Below are positions 45,221-56,405 of a DNA stretch of 64,000 nt, one piece after another. The stretch's first letter is position 1. Each line of letters begins with the position of its first letter. Source of the DNA: Iris pallida (Eukaryota > Streptophyta > Magnoliopsida > Asparagales > Iridaceae). The stretch lies in NCBI GenBank assembly GCA_029216955.1, contig JANAVB010006999.1:3003102-3067101 (forward strand), read 5' to 3'. The notes under the pieces were generated by a model. It was not told the origin of the DNA and searched no databases. It saw only the letters and a list, made by a program, of their open reading frames with translations. A program made the position numbers and the translations under genes.

Positions 45221-45521
45221 TATTTGCTCAGAGGTAATATGGACGTGGCAAATATGGGGTTCGAATGATAGAATCTTCCTACTCAGAGGTGTTATGAACG
45301 TGGTAGGAATGATTCTGGGAGATGCACGGAACTACTCAGAGGTAATGTGGACGTGGAAGTTCTGCGATCGATGTACGGCAACACGGGGGTTGCCTGCACG
45401 GGATGTTTACTCAGAGGTAATGTGGACGTGGTAAACATGTAGGATAGCATAGTCTTACGGGGTGTAAGATTCTGCTTTGTAGGGTGTAGGGGGACAACTC
45501 AGAGGTGATGTGGACGTGGTT
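45221..45521 (+). repeat. Five stem-loops with one conserved core and covarying stems
   Basis: Cores start at 45227, 45292, 45335, 45410 and 45498. Each reads CTCAGAGG, four to six variable bases, then (T)GGACGTGG or GAACGTGG, about 22 nt. The flanks differ between copies but are complementary within each: TATTTG/CAAATA, TTCCTA/TAGGAA, GGAACT/AGTTC, ATGTTTA/TAAACAT, GGACAA/TTGTCC. Two copies extend to about 12 pairs. Plus-strand G-T pairs in copy 5 favour an RNA of that strand. Shorter hairpins lie between them (45377-45394 with loop ACGGGG; 45453-45469 with loop GGGGT). Confidence 0.88.
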
Positions 45522-45606
45522 GTCCTTCTACTGGAGGATGCTACGGAATAGCTGGATTCCGGAAGCGTATGATTTTGTGGAGTGGAAGTACATGTCTGAA
45601 AAGATG

Positions 45607-46837
45607 TCAAAAGTAGAACTTCTTTAGGAACTTGCTGTTGATGGGCATCATGAACAAGTCCCCATTGGGTTTGGTGAGGCGGTAAGCACCGTTTGAGCAT
45701 ACCGTCTCTATGATAAAAGGTCCTTCCCACTTGGGCTCGAACTTTCCTGGCATTTTGTGAGTCAACACCATCGGCCTCCTGACTGCCAGGACTAGGTCGC
45801 CAACTTGGAAAGTCCTCTGCTTGACCTTCTTATTGAAAGCCTGTGATATACGGGCTTGGTAGAGTTCGATGCGTTGTTGAGCTAGGAGACGCTTTTCGTC
45901 AAGTGCCTCTAGTTTCCGCAGATGACGACGTTGATTGCCTTCTTCTGTGAGTTGGTTTGTGATTGCTACGCGGAGTGAGGGTATCTGAATCTCGAGAAGC
46001 AGTACCGCTTCGTTCCCGTAGACCAAGGAAAATGGTGTGTTACCTGTCGGGGTCCATCCCGTTGTACGGTAGGCCCAAAGGCATTTGTCGAGCTTTTCAT
46101 CCCAGTCGCGTTTGTTAGATGACACGACCTTTTTGAGTAGCCTGACGACAGTTTTGTTGAATGCCTCGACCTTTTTGAGTGGCCTGACGGTAGATGACAT
46201 GGTGCTTGATGAAGCTGATCACCCTGGAGCTTTTTACTTCTGCCAAAGGAACTGCTTCTGCCTATTTGGAGAAATAGTCGGTGATTGTAAGGATGAAGCG
46301 GTGTCCTCTCGATAAAGGAGGGGTGATCGGTCCTACAATGTCCATTCCCCAAGCTTCGAAGGGCCAGGAGGCGACTTTAGGATGTAGTGGTTCGGACGGT
46401 GTATGAATGAAGTCTGCGTAAAGCTGGCACGCATGGCACTTCTTAGCATATTCAACAGCGTCAGCGGCCATGGTTGGCCATTAGTAGCCCATGCGTCGCA
46501 GTCAATCCTGCAACTTAGGACCAGGTTGATGGGTCCCGCAGGTTCCATCATGAGCTTCTTGAAGGGCTTCGGCTGCTTCTTCGTTAGACAAACATCGAAG
46601 GAGAAGTCCATCGTAGGAGCGTCGGTACAACATTTTAGTAGCCGTATCGTAGTAGAATCGAAGAGAACGTCTCCTGACCGAGACAGCTTCTTTCGGGTCC
46701 TCTGGGAGAATTCCGTAGACAGCGAAATCGATGAACGGGAATCTCCAGTCCCGAACGTTAACACCGACGCCTGCTGACATGGCGTGAGCCACTTGTGAGT
46801 GCAGGTTGTTTTTAGGGCAGACCAAGTCTCGACTCAC
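45607..46837 (-). pseudogene. Tat/Ogre integrase, core partly deleted
   Basis: Read on the minus strand in several frames. An N-terminal zinc region has HDGTCGTHQPG and KKCHACQLY. The core opens with WGMDIVGPITPP, holding the first catalytic Asp, and TITDYFSKWAEA. The expected segment with the second Asp (a DNGTQF-type motif) is missing near 46195: sequence jumps from FIKHHV to a duplicated piece and then KKVEAFNKTVVRLL, which keeps the Glu. The C-terminal part GDLVLAVRRPM and KFEPKWEGPFII is intact, ending at 45607. The enzyme cannot work without the second Asp. Confidence 0.85.
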
Positions 46838-46915
46838 TACCGTGACGTAGTGTTGAGTTCCGAGGGGTGCCGCCAGAGAGACTGCGAGGCCAGCCAGGGC
46901 ATCGGCCTCTAGATT

Positions 46916-47326
46916 TTATAGACGAGGTACGTGTTCGATGAAGAACCCAGTGAAGGTTAAAATGATATTCAATGCAACTTCATGATAGGGGATCAGATCT
47001 TCATGGCGAACCTCGTATTGCCCTCTGATTTGATTTACGACGAGCTTTGAGTCGCCGTAGGCTTCCAGATGTTTTACCTCCAGCTGCTGTGCTAGCTGGA
47101 GTCCCATAATGAGCGCGTTGTACTCGACAACATTGTTGGAGCACGGCTTCGAAAGGGAGTAAGCGCGCTGGATGACCAGTTGATCGGGGGAGACTAGTAC
47201 CACCCCCACTCCTGCGATGATTTGGCCTTTGGGGCCTGTTCTTGAAGCGCCATCGAAAAAACATCCGCCAGACAGAGCCTTCTTCGGTGACGTTTGATTC
47301 TTGGACCTCATCCGGGATGTCTTCAT
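46916..47326 (-). CDS. Second RNase H domain (Tat-specific)
   Basis: An open frame with the RNase H catalytic pattern: D in GGCFFDGASRTG, E in NNVVEYNALIMGL and D in EAYGDSKLVVNQI. It lies between the first RNase H and the integrase. An additional archaeal-like RNase H in this place is a hallmark of the Tat clade. The 3' end of the frame stops at 46916, so it is now separated from the integrase frame. Confidence 0.85.
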   Translation of the reverse strand: MKTSRMRSKNQTSPKKALSGGCFFDGASRTGPKGQIIAGVGVVLVSPDQLVIQRAYSLSKPCSNNVVEYNALIMGLQLAQQLEVKHLEAYGDSKLVVNQIRGQYEVRHEDLIPYHEVALNIILTFTGFFIEHVPRL

Positions 47327-47501
47327 AGAGTCTTGAGGACTCCGGGATGGGGTGTGCAGCTAAGAAGTCGGCTAGAGCTTGACCTTTAACAGCCTTTTAT
47401 GGAACGAACACCATATTGAATGGCGTTAGCAAGATCGCCCATGTGGCTAGCCGGGAGTTCAGTGATCCTGGCTTTGTCATGAGGACCCTGAGCGGATTGA
47501 C

Positions 47502-49625
47502 TCAGGAAATGACGTGAATTGTCTGGCCTGAGACATAATAACGAGTCTTTTGGATGGCAAATACCAGAGCCAAGCACTCCTTTTCAACGGGGTTGTACCG
47601 GTGTTCGACCCCGATCAGAGTTCGGCTGAGGTAGTAGTTTGCTTGCTCATAGCCTGTGTCGCTGTTCTGAGCTAGCAGGGCGCCGAGGGAATGATCCATG
47701 GCACGGACGTAGAGTAGGAATGGTTTGCCGGCAACGGGTGCCACCAGGACTGGAGGGCTCGTCAGGTAGGCTTTGATGTCGTCGAAAGCCTTTTGGCATT
47801 CCTCTGTCCAGACGTAAGAGACTCCCTGCTTCATGAGCTGGGTGAAGGGTTGACATTTGCCAGAAAGGTTTGCTATGAACCTCCGGATGTATGCCAGACG
47901 TCCCTGTAGGCCTCGAAGTTCTCGAAGATTCTTCGAAGGGTCCATATCGAGAATTGCTTTGGTCTTCTCGGGATCGACATGAATGCCTTTCGTCGTGATG
48001 ATGAAGCCCAAGAACTTTCCGCTCGAAACCCCAAGGAAGGATTTAGCGGGATTCATCTTGAGTTGATGCGCCCGCATGAGGTCGAAGACTGTCTTGAGGT
48101 CTTGCAGGTGATCTCCTTTAAGACGACTCTTGACTGCGATATCGTCGATATAGCATTCGACTGTCTTGCGAAGATGCTGACGGAAAATGGTGCTCATAGC
48201 ACGTTGGTATGTCGCAACAGCATTCTTCAAGTCGAAGGGCATCACTGTATAGCAGAAAACGCCCTTTGGAGTCCTGAATGACGTATGTTTTGCGTCACCG
48301 GGGAACATCTTGATCTGGTTGTAGCCCGAATACCCGTCCATAAAAGACATGCGCTCGAAACCACATGTGTTGTCGATCATCACGTCGGTGATTGAAAGCG
48401 GGAATTCATCTTTCGGGCAAGCAGAGTTGAGGTCTCTGAAGTCGATACAGACTCGTATCTTCCCATTTTTCTTGGTGACGGGGACGACGTTGGCTACCCA
48501 ATCTGGGTGTTGCTCTTCACGGATGAAGTCGCTAGTCAAGAGTTTGTTCACCTCCTGATCGATGGCGTTCATGATGTCCGGACGGAATTGCCGCTGTTGT
48601 TGCTTGATAGGCTTGGCATCAGGCAAGATGTTCAACCTATGCATCGCAATCTGGGGATCAAGTCCCGGTATATCGTCGTAGCTCCAGGCGAAGACGTCGA
48701 TATATTCTTTAGCCTGCTGGATTAAAGATTCTCGGTCTTCTCCTTTTAGGCTTTTGCTGACGAAGATGAGTTTGGAAGAAGATCCACCCCCAAGGTCGAT
48801 CTGCTTGACTTCGTCTTCGGTGGGAGGTTCACGTAATTCAAAACGAGACTTCCGTTGTTGTCCCAGGCGTTGAGCCCAGGGTTCTTCTTCGAAGAATTCC
48901 GGCGCTTGGTCTTCGCCTTCTTCTTCTTGAGATTGTGCAGATGTCATGTTGGCTGACAGCACTCTCTTGAAGACTGAGCCAATACTGGTATCGGAATCCC
49001 ACGTTGATGCTTCAGACGAGTGAGAATGTTCAACTTCTTCCGCGTCTGAACTTTCTGGCGTTGATGGTGGCGTAACATAGCCTACCCCCTGTCGGGTCTT
49101 ATTATAATAGTCTTGCGGCTTTCCTTTAGGTGTTGGAAGCCGGAGAGGGAGACATCGACCTTTGCCGTAGTTCAGGCCTTTGTCGCTTTTTAGGTCGTAA
49201 CCCATCTTTTGGATGAGGTACTTTGCCTTGTCCGTGTACCGATAGAGTTGTATTCTGCCGACATCTAGTTCTGGCTCGAGTGGCGGGAGATCCTGATGAC
49301 GCTCGACCTTGCCGAAGATGATGGATTCTTCGTCCCGACTCCGTGGTGGGACTATATAACAGACCCCTTGGGACGGGACTAGTCGATTTACATGATGGAC
49401 GGTCGTTATTTGTGTTTGCAATGACCGTAGAGCGTTATCTAATGTATACATGGCATTCCAATGTGGAAGACTAGAATAATTAAACGACACTCTATTATTG
49501 ATGAAATACGAGATTTTATCCCGTTGGATTACATTGTCAAGAGATGAGGCATCTACATCGGCCGAGATATATTCCCTCAGCTCTTCATCTGTAAGCACTG
49601 TAGTAGGATCGGGAGGGTCCACCAC
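47502..49625 (-). CDS. Tat/Ogre reverse transcriptase and first RNase H
   Basis: A 707-codon frame. Residues 130-160 resemble a G-patch (IQKMGYDLKSDKGLNYGKG). An acidic linker follows. RT motifs begin near residue 380: KIRVCIDFRDLNSACPKDEF, YNQIKMFPGDAKHTSFRT, and the catalytic YIDDIAVKS. The connection and first RNase H contain FLLYVRAMDHSLGALLAQ and EKECLALVFAIQKTRYY, ending at a stop at 47502. In RNase H the usual first Asp position reads YVRAMD, so activity is uncertain. RT is long and open despite damage elsewhere in the element. Confidence 0.92.
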   Translation of the reverse strand: MVDPPDPTTVLTDEELREYISADVDASSLDNVIQRDKISYFINNRVSFNYSSLPHWNAMYTLDNALRSLQTQITTVHHVNRLVPSQGVCYIVPPRSRDEESIIFGKVERHQDLPPLEPELDVGRIQLYRYTDKAKYLIQKMGYDLKSDKGLNYGKGRCLPLRLPTPKGKPQDYYNKTRQGVGYVTPPSTPESSDAEEVEHSHSSEASTWDSDTSIGSVFKRVLSANMTSAQSQEEEGEDQAPEFFEEEPWAQRLGQQRKSRFELREPPTEDEVKQIDLGGGSSSKLIFVSKSLKGEDRESLIQQAKEYIDVFAWSYDDIPGLDPQIAMHRLNILPDAKPIKQQQRQFRPDIMNAIDQEVNKLLTSDFIREEQHPDWVANVVPVTKKNGKIRVCIDFRDLNSACPKDEFPLSITDVMIDNTCGFERMSFMDGYSGYNQIKMFPGDAKHTSFRTPKGVFCYTVMPFDLKNAVATYQRAMSTIFRQHLRKTVECYIDDIAVKSRLKGDHLQDLKTVFDLMRAHQLKMNPAKSFLGVSSGKFLGFIITTKGIHVDPEKTKAILDMDPSKNLRELRGLQGRLAYIRRFIANLSGKCQPFTQLMKQGVSYVWTEECQKAFDDIKAYLTSPPVLVAPVAGKPFLLYVRAMDHSLGALLAQNSDTGYEQANYYLSRTLIGVEHRYNPVEKECLALVFAIQKTRYYVSGQTIHVIS

Positions 49626-50144
49626 AGCGTTGATCTAAGAGTCCGGGAGGACTACGTGGGCCTTTTCTGGTGGCTGGGATGGCGACGGCTTGCCCTTAAG
49701 ATGCACCTTCAGAGGTGCTTCCGCTGCGCCTCCGGTGCCTGGCGCCTTCCCTTGTAGTTTTGCCACAAGAGGAGCCGATGTTTGAGGGGGCTTTCCCTTG
49801 AGCCGTATCTTCAGGGGAGCTTCAGGAGTAGCTGGCGCTTTCTCGGATATCTTAATGCTCATGGGGGGCAACTTCTGAGGCAGTTTGCCTTTGAGTCAGA
49901 TTCTCAAAGGAGTGTCGGGAGCGACCTCAGGCTCCATGTCCGATTCTACTGCCGTTTCTGCTTCGTCATCAGCATCATTGGCTTCCTCCTCGTCAGGTGA
50001 CTTGTACAAGTCAGAATCGGTGAAGTAGGTTTCAATCCCTTTAAAGGGGTCGATATCCGCGAACTCAGTACGGATGACACCGTTGGTGGACACGTACTTC
50101 ATACATTGGTAGAGCATAGATGGCACCACCATATACTCGTGCAG

Positions 50145-50459
50145 TCATGGGCGACCCAACAAAATATTGTAGTTGACTTCAGCATCCACGACATAACAAG
50201 TGACCTCGGTTCTGAGGTTAACGATGTGGCACTTTAGTCGTATTTTGCCCAGTGGTTCATTTTTGCTGGCGTTGAAACCATTGATTGTCGTATTGGAGGG
50301 CGCCAGTCGGTACATTGGGATCCCAAGTGTTGAAAGCAGCGTCTTCGGGATGATGCTGAGGGAAGACCCCGGGTCGATCTGAATCCGCTTCACCTTGACT
50401 GAGCCGATGTACCCTGTGTAATACAGCGGCCTGTTGTGTCGATTGTGTTTGAGCAACAT
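50145..50459 (-). pseudogene. Tat/Ogre aspartic protease
   Basis: The frame includes RPLYYTGYIGSVKVKRIQID and the active-site motif IDPGSSLSIIPKTLL, where the usual DTGS is DPGS, a known variant in this clade. It ends with YNILLGRP, the flap-proximal conserved C-terminus. It is out of frame with gag and is followed by a linker with low-complexity LKGK repeats (49635-49871) before RT. Confidence 0.85.
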
Positions 50460-50788
50460 GTCCTGTTAGGTGAAGGTTATATTGGGGATAACCTCCTCCG
50501 TACAGTGACAGTGCTGGCACACAATCGGGAGATCTTTCGGCTGCTTGACCTGACTGAGAAAGGATTCAGCATCCTTCAGAGCTTCGCAGAGAGCATCTCG
50601 AGAGTCTTTGGAAAGACGGAGGAGCTCGAACAAAGATAGGCAGGCAGGAGTACTGGCGAGTTGTGCCAGTATGTCGAAGTTGTGGGGCTTGGCTAGCCCT
50701 GAAGCATTCTCTTTTCGCAGAGGCCTATCGAAGCGGGCCTCTATCTCTTCTATTTATTGGCTACTGAGGGCTTAGACGGGCCCTCGTC

Positions 50789-52624
50789 CTAGACAGCAGG
50801 GACGGTGCCAGGAGGCACCACCACGACGGCAGCTTTGTCGGGTTGGACGTTCTGTTGTGAACGCGTCTGCACAAGATGTGCCTCTTCCGCTGAAGAAGAG
50901 ACCATGCGACAAGACTTGATCTTTCTGCCTTTGGACTTGGAGGTAGGGCGTACCTCCGGTTGAGTCACCTCGAAGACGAGATCGGGGTGAACCCACAGGA
51001 TCTTTTCTCGAGATGTGGTGAGTGGAATGAGTCCACTCACGTTGTCACAGGTTGGTGGTAAGTTAACCACCTCTATTGTCGCCTTAGGGATGGGGACGAT
51101 GCCATCTTGTGTTGTAGTCGGCGGCAGGGTGCCAAACTGGAGTGACACCACGTTGGCTGACACCGTCTTCTCTTCGTAGTCGACGGAGATTACATCCGCA
51201 TTGATCATGCACTGGATGTAATTCTTGAGGACATAGCAGTCCTTGGTTGGGTGTCCGACAAACCGATGGTAGTGACAGTACCTTGGGTTGTCCACTTTCC
51301 CAACCTCATCGGGACGCTTAGGGTCCGGAAGCTTGATCTTGTCACCCTGCTTCAGTATCTCAAAGAGCTGCAGGGTGTCTTCGTCGTTGAACGAATAAAC
51401 CTCATTCGGCCTTGGTACAAGTGGAGGCTTCTGAGTAGGTGCTGATGCACCTTTGGAGGCATTGACAGTCAATGCCTGTTTCCCCTTTGCTTCTCGTCCG
51501 GGGTTGTTTGTTGCAGGCCGTTTTTCCTTGTCCTCGAAGGCAGGAAAACTGACTCCCAGGAGACGAGCGTTGGCTGCCTTCTTCTCCGCGGCTTCTGCTT
51601 CAATGATCAAGGAGCTCCAGTCGGAAGGAGAAGTAGAGTTTAGCTAGAGCTTAACTGCAGGCAGCATGTTCATGCTGCAGGAGGAGAGAAGCACATGTTC
51701 TGGCATGCCCGTGGGCAGTCTGAAGCAGGCCTATCGGAAACGTTCGATGAACACTCGAACTGTTTCCTTCTCCTTCTGGCGTATCTCTATAAGGGATGCC
51801 ATTGTCATGTCCTTCCCGCCGTCGTAGAAACGGTCGAGAAAGAGGCACGTCAGGTCGTCGAAGGAAGATATTGAATTATCGGGGAGGCTGTAGTACCAGT
51901 CGTACGCCACTCCTTTCAGTGCCCCAACAAATATGATGGTAAGAAGCGCGTCCTCCTTCGGAAGATGTCCCGTCTGAGACTGGAAATACGTCAGGTAGCG
52001 ACGAGGAGAGTCCTTCCCGTCGTACGGCGTCAGTGTTTGTGGTTTATACTTTGGAAGATAAACCACCTTGTTCCACTCGAGGGGATAAGGCTGGGGGATG
52101 CCTATTTTCTGGCGCTCCTCTTGTCTCGTCTTGGACTCAAAGCGCTCGTGCAGGTCCCTGATCATCTCGACCACGTCTTCCGTGGAGCTGGGAGTCGGGG
52201 AAGGTGATACCACCGGATGTTGAGCATTTGAGGGCTCTGACGTCCGAGGTGCTTCTTGGCGACCTGCGTCCGAGGATACCCGTTGAAGGGGTACACTCGA
52301 CTCTCCATTGGCCCCTGGATCGGGACCGGCAGAAGGCGTCCTGGTCAAAGCTGACCGTATCTCAAATACTGCCTGAGTCAGTGTTTGTATAGAGGCAGAG
52401 AGGGTTTTGAGACCTCCCTCCAGGGTATCTATGCGCTGGACAAGGTCTGTTGGCGGCACATCAGACTCGACATCAGCCTCGATCACGTTCACTGTCATGA
52501 CGCAGCCGGAAGTGGATGGATGAGTTGAGGCCTCACTCTCGGCCTCACTCCCTTGTAGGGGAGTTGCCTCCCCTGAAGCTTCGTTTGGGCTACCCTCGGC
52601 TATGTTCGGGAGAACATTCACCAC
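50789..52624 (-). pseudogene. Tat/Ogre Gag
   Basis: One minus-strand frame with two internal stops, TAG at 51731-51733 and TAG about 80 bp later. The capsid-like part has YLTYFQSQTGHLPKEDALL, GVAYDWYYSLPDNSISSFDD and FLDRFYDGGKDM, typical of plant gypsy Gag (Retrotrans_gag). The C-terminal part contains YCHYHRFVGHPTKDC, an unusual zinc-binding C-H-H-C cluster seen in Tat-clade Gag. The N-terminal 100 residues are acidic and low-complexity. Confidence 0.87.
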
Positions 52625-52718
52625 AGGCGCATCTGCAAGGGCCTGATTACCCTCAGCTCCGTCTTGAAGGCCTCTTCGTCTCCGAAACTCGGATCCGCAG
52701 ATGCTAGGCTACCCCCAG

Positions 52719-54161
52719 CTATGTTCTGGGGGATATCCTCATCTTCAGGGCTTCTGGGAGGCTGACTTCGCCTCGAGGATCTGCCCCAAGTGCGCTTTGG
52801 ACGCACTCGTCTTCGGAAGGAGGCTCGACAAGGGTTTGACTACCCCCAGCTTTCTCCAAGAACTTCTTCCTCGCTCGAGTGCCTTCGAACACTCCGGAGG
52901 ATGAGACAGCTATCTTGGTTTTCCTCGGCTGGCTCTTGGACGAAGAAGAGAGGATGCCAGTCGCCTTTCGGACAGACGAGGAGTTGGAGATCACGTTGCA
53001 TGAAGCAACCATTGGTTCATCTTCTGTTGACACCTTCTTTTCGAGGTGACGTCGGAGGGGTGTCGATGATTGCAGCCGCTGGAACACCGACTGCCTTGGT
53101 GGGACTGCCGCTTTGCAACAGCAGTTGATGGTGACCACAGCACAAGTATGCCCCGTGAGAGGCGCATCGTGCTTGTTAGTTAACTCTCCTGATCGACGCT
53201 TGTGAGTAATCACGTTGCGCAGATCGTTGGCGGAGAGTGCCACCTTCGCACCCCCTTCAAGCGCATGGCAAGGCCAATCGCTGGGGTGGTCAAGTGAGTG
53301 CTGCGCCCCTGGATCTAATACCAAATAGGCATCCCGATCAGTAGTGGAGGAACCACAGCATTTGGAGTGACTTGAACGGACCTCAAACGCACCACCGGAG
53401 GAGGCGCGGGAGTTCAAGACCACTGAATTTGCCTTGCTCGACTTGGTTGTGCACGCAGTAGATGCGTCCAAGTGAGACAAGGGCTTTGAAGGTCGGCTCG
53501 TTCTCGGCGCCGCAGCACTCGAGTCGACCTTGTACAACTTACCATCAGCAGCGCGCATGATTGTGAGCGCATGCTTCTGGCTTGTTGCTGGCATAGCACG
53601 TTTGGGACGCATGGCCCGTGCTGCCTTGGACTTCTTCATACTAGGCCGCTGGGGCCCGTAGTACTCAGAATCCAAATTCTTCTCGCCACTACAGTGAGTG
53701 AGTCTGTCAAAGACAGAGATCTTCTGTGGCGCATCAGAGGTGATGCACGGGGCGTTGGCTGCGCCCCTGCTCCGTCGACGTATCTTCCTCGCCTGAGAGG
53801 GAGATGGCTGGGGAACGTGGTTAGCCGTACGTTTCCCCGAGAGATGTGCTGCACCGGCGGGCGCATCTTGGTTGCTGAGGACGTCAGCAGGAAGGGAAGG
53901 CTGGATTGGCGCATCCCCTTCAGTAGTGGTGCCCAAAGCGTCGACCTTGCACACCCAGACTCGGCGGGTCTTCTTCGGCTATGGCAGCCGCTTCGAAGGA
54001 CTCGCACTGCCTTCAGATATGAACTCCTCATACGCCTGTTGATTGAGGCATACGACCAGTGTCTTGTGGGAGGAGCCCACCTTCACGTCGTCGGACTGTG
54101 ACACAGCTTTCTCGGTGGAGGAGAAAAAGGTCCCCAGCAGAGTCGCCAGCTTGTTTGCCAT
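52719..54161 (-). pseudogene. Extra ORF upstream of gag, starting inside the LTR
   Basis: The frame begins with ATG at 54161, inside the last 10 bp of the 5' LTR, and reads through the primer binding site as MANKLATLLGTFFSS. It continues to 52719 with a single stop at 53979-53981. The product is Ser/Arg/Lys-rich with no recognised fold; it contains KKSKAARAMRPKRAMPATS. Ogre elements carry an extra ORF of unknown function upstream of gag, and this matches that place. Confidence 0.6.
54131..54148 (-). other. Primer binding site of the Tat/Ogre-like element
   Basis: On the minus strand, TGGCGACTCTGCTGGGGA lies three bases after the 5' LTR end. It begins TGG, as needed to pair with a tRNA CCA end. 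It resembles the site reported for Ogre-type elements (tRNA-Arg class), from memory only. Confidence 0.75.
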
Positions 54162-56405
54162 TAAAATTCTTTGATTGTAAATTTCAATACAAACAGAACA
54201 GTGTTACAATATAGGACTTAGGCGTAGTCCTAGGAGTACACTTTTGTTTAATCTGGGTTCCTTGTGCCAATGGAGTGAGTGGTAATGCGTCGACTCCGTT
54301 GACGATGTGACGACGGTTATCGGTTCTCTGAAGGTCTGGATTGCTCTGGGTGCTGGAGCTTGCTGAGAGGAGGAAGACGTTGAGTGTCTGTATCTGCCTC
54401 TCTGGTGGTGCGAAGTCTCTGTCTGTTCGCTGTGGAGGTTGATATGTATGCACGTAGATTGATCCGTCTGTGTGTGTGAAAGAAGGAAATGATCTCTCTA
54501 TTTATAGTTTTGCAGGCTGGCTGCTTACGTGTGCATATGTAGGATGCGTCTGTACGCGGAGACGCCATGTGTTGATTGCTGATGGAGGTGCATGGACGAT
54601 GCACCCTGATTGAGGGGGTTGACTTCTTCATGTTGCTGTTGTGAACCGGCACGTAGCAGAGAAGAAGATCTTTCTGTTGTTGAGATCTTGGATGAGTTGA
54701 GTCAAAGGACACGTGTCGTCGACCCATAGCTCGGAGATCTCGGATTTGGTGGGGGGAATGATCTGGTAGAATGTGCCTAGGATTGGGCGCATGAAGAGAC
54801 TTTGGCTCATAACTGTTAGGAGTCACGAACCATTCTGGACGCATGGCTTTTGAGGCACATGCAGAGCTTCAGTAGTGACTTTACTCCTGTCTTTTAGGAT
54901 CAGGGAGAAGTCTGGGGCGTATGGCTTTTGAGGCGCATGCAGAGTTGTAACAGTGACTTTTCTTCTGTCTTTAGGGATCAGTGAAAAGTCTGAGGCGCAC
55001 AGCTTTTGAGGCGTATGCAGATTCGGGCGCATGGCCGCAGAGGCGCATGCGAGATGGTTGGGTGGCCACGTGGCAGTAGCCGTCGGAGAGGAGTAATGAT
55101 GATGCTGACGTTGGCGATGCTTCATCTTCTGAAAAAGCTGCCGACTGCTCAGACTTTGGGAGGCGTGCTGCCAACTCTGTCAGTTCAGCATTTAATATTT
55201 GTGACATTCGATGGACAGCTGAGTGGACGCGTCGGTTGGCGTTCCGCTAGGTGTATGGGGACGCATGGGGGCGCGTCCCCTGTGATGCACTTGGTACTAA
55301 AGGGCGCGTCTGTATGATGCGCTTGATGTTGAAGGGCACGTCTGTGTGATGCACGGTCTGGCCGGCGCATCCGCTTCTTGAGACGTCTTTGATGGTGCAA
55401 CTGTTACGTTCTTCGAGTGCTTTAAATAGCTGTTTTGACTTGGCTGAATTCGAAGCGTCTGGTTCATCCATTTAATGCAAATTCATTGCACGGAATTCGG
55501 AGAGCCATCCACTTGGCGTATGGGTTTGATTTGCCCGGCCTATAAATAGTGGCATGGAGAGAGGGTTGGCCTCTCGTTCTTTCATGTCTTTCCGACATAA
55601 ACTTGTGTACTCGAATGCATTCTGTTGACGAGATGCTCCCGAGGGTGAAGATGCGACGCAGTGTCTTCGTTGATGCACTTGAAGGTGACTGTTACATCAA
55701 AAAGACGGAATCGAGGGCTTCCGAGGCAGGCGGAAGGTGCCTGTTGCATCCAAAGATAGGGATGTTCGGGCCTCGTTTCCGTTATTCCGGATCGGAATGG
55801 CGGTGCTGCAGCTTTTGTGGCTCTTTCTTCCTTCAAAATGGGTGTAGCCCATTCTGGTTGTATTGAAAGCTGCTTCCTTTAGACGTGGTTTCGATTACGG
55901 TCTTCCTTCGCCTTTGGAGGCACTTTTGAAGCCTCCCCTGGCCACAGATTTTGCGGTGCTCTTCTCTTCCTTGGTTCCAGCCAGAGGGTTAAATGCTTCA
56001 TTTAGTCGAAGCATTTATCAGGTGAGCCTGGCTAGAAGAGCGGCATATAACTGGACTGCTGAAGGGATGCACATAACTGGGGATGCACATAACTGAGTTG
56101 CTGAAAGGATGCGCCCTGCTGAGGCCGCATGGTGGGACGCGCCTGGCTGAGGGCTCATGGTGATTGCTGCGCCTGACTGGAGGCGCATGGTGATTGCTGG
56201 CTGTAGACTTAGGATCCTTTCTTTGTAGAAATTCTCCTTTGTACGATCTTCCTTAGACATGTAATAGACTTTTATATGTGAAATAAAAAAGTTCTCTTTC
56301 AATGTCTATATTTTGTTGCTTTTTGCTGTGAAGCACTTTGTCCAAGCTTTGGCACATGTAGTCTGGCACATAGACTTTCGGGTTCTGAAATTCCATGCTT
56401 CTACA
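54152..56405 (-). repeat. 5' LTR of the Tat/Ogre-like element
   Basis: 2,254 bp, the partner of 38008-40256 and nearly collinear with it. It keeps both TATA boxes (54498-54507 minus, 55540-55549 plus). Differences include a 6-bp gap near 55790 and an insertion near 56075. Confidence 0.92.

Larger units (their letters stand above)
38008..56405 (-). mobile_element. Tat/Ogre-like Ty3/gypsy retrotransposon, complete, nested
   Basis: Two LTRs of about 2.25 kb bound an 18.4-kb element with the perfect TSD GATAC (38003-38007 and 56406-56410). On the minus strand the order is 5' LTR, primer binding site, extra ORF, gag, protease, RT-RNase H, second RNase H, integrase, a plus-strand PMD gene, polypurine tract, 3' LTR. 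The extra ORF, dual RNase H and antisense ORF are features described for the Tat (Ogre/Retand) clade. The LTRs differ by about 4% by eye in their first 400 bp. Integrase and gag are damaged. Confidence 0.92.
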
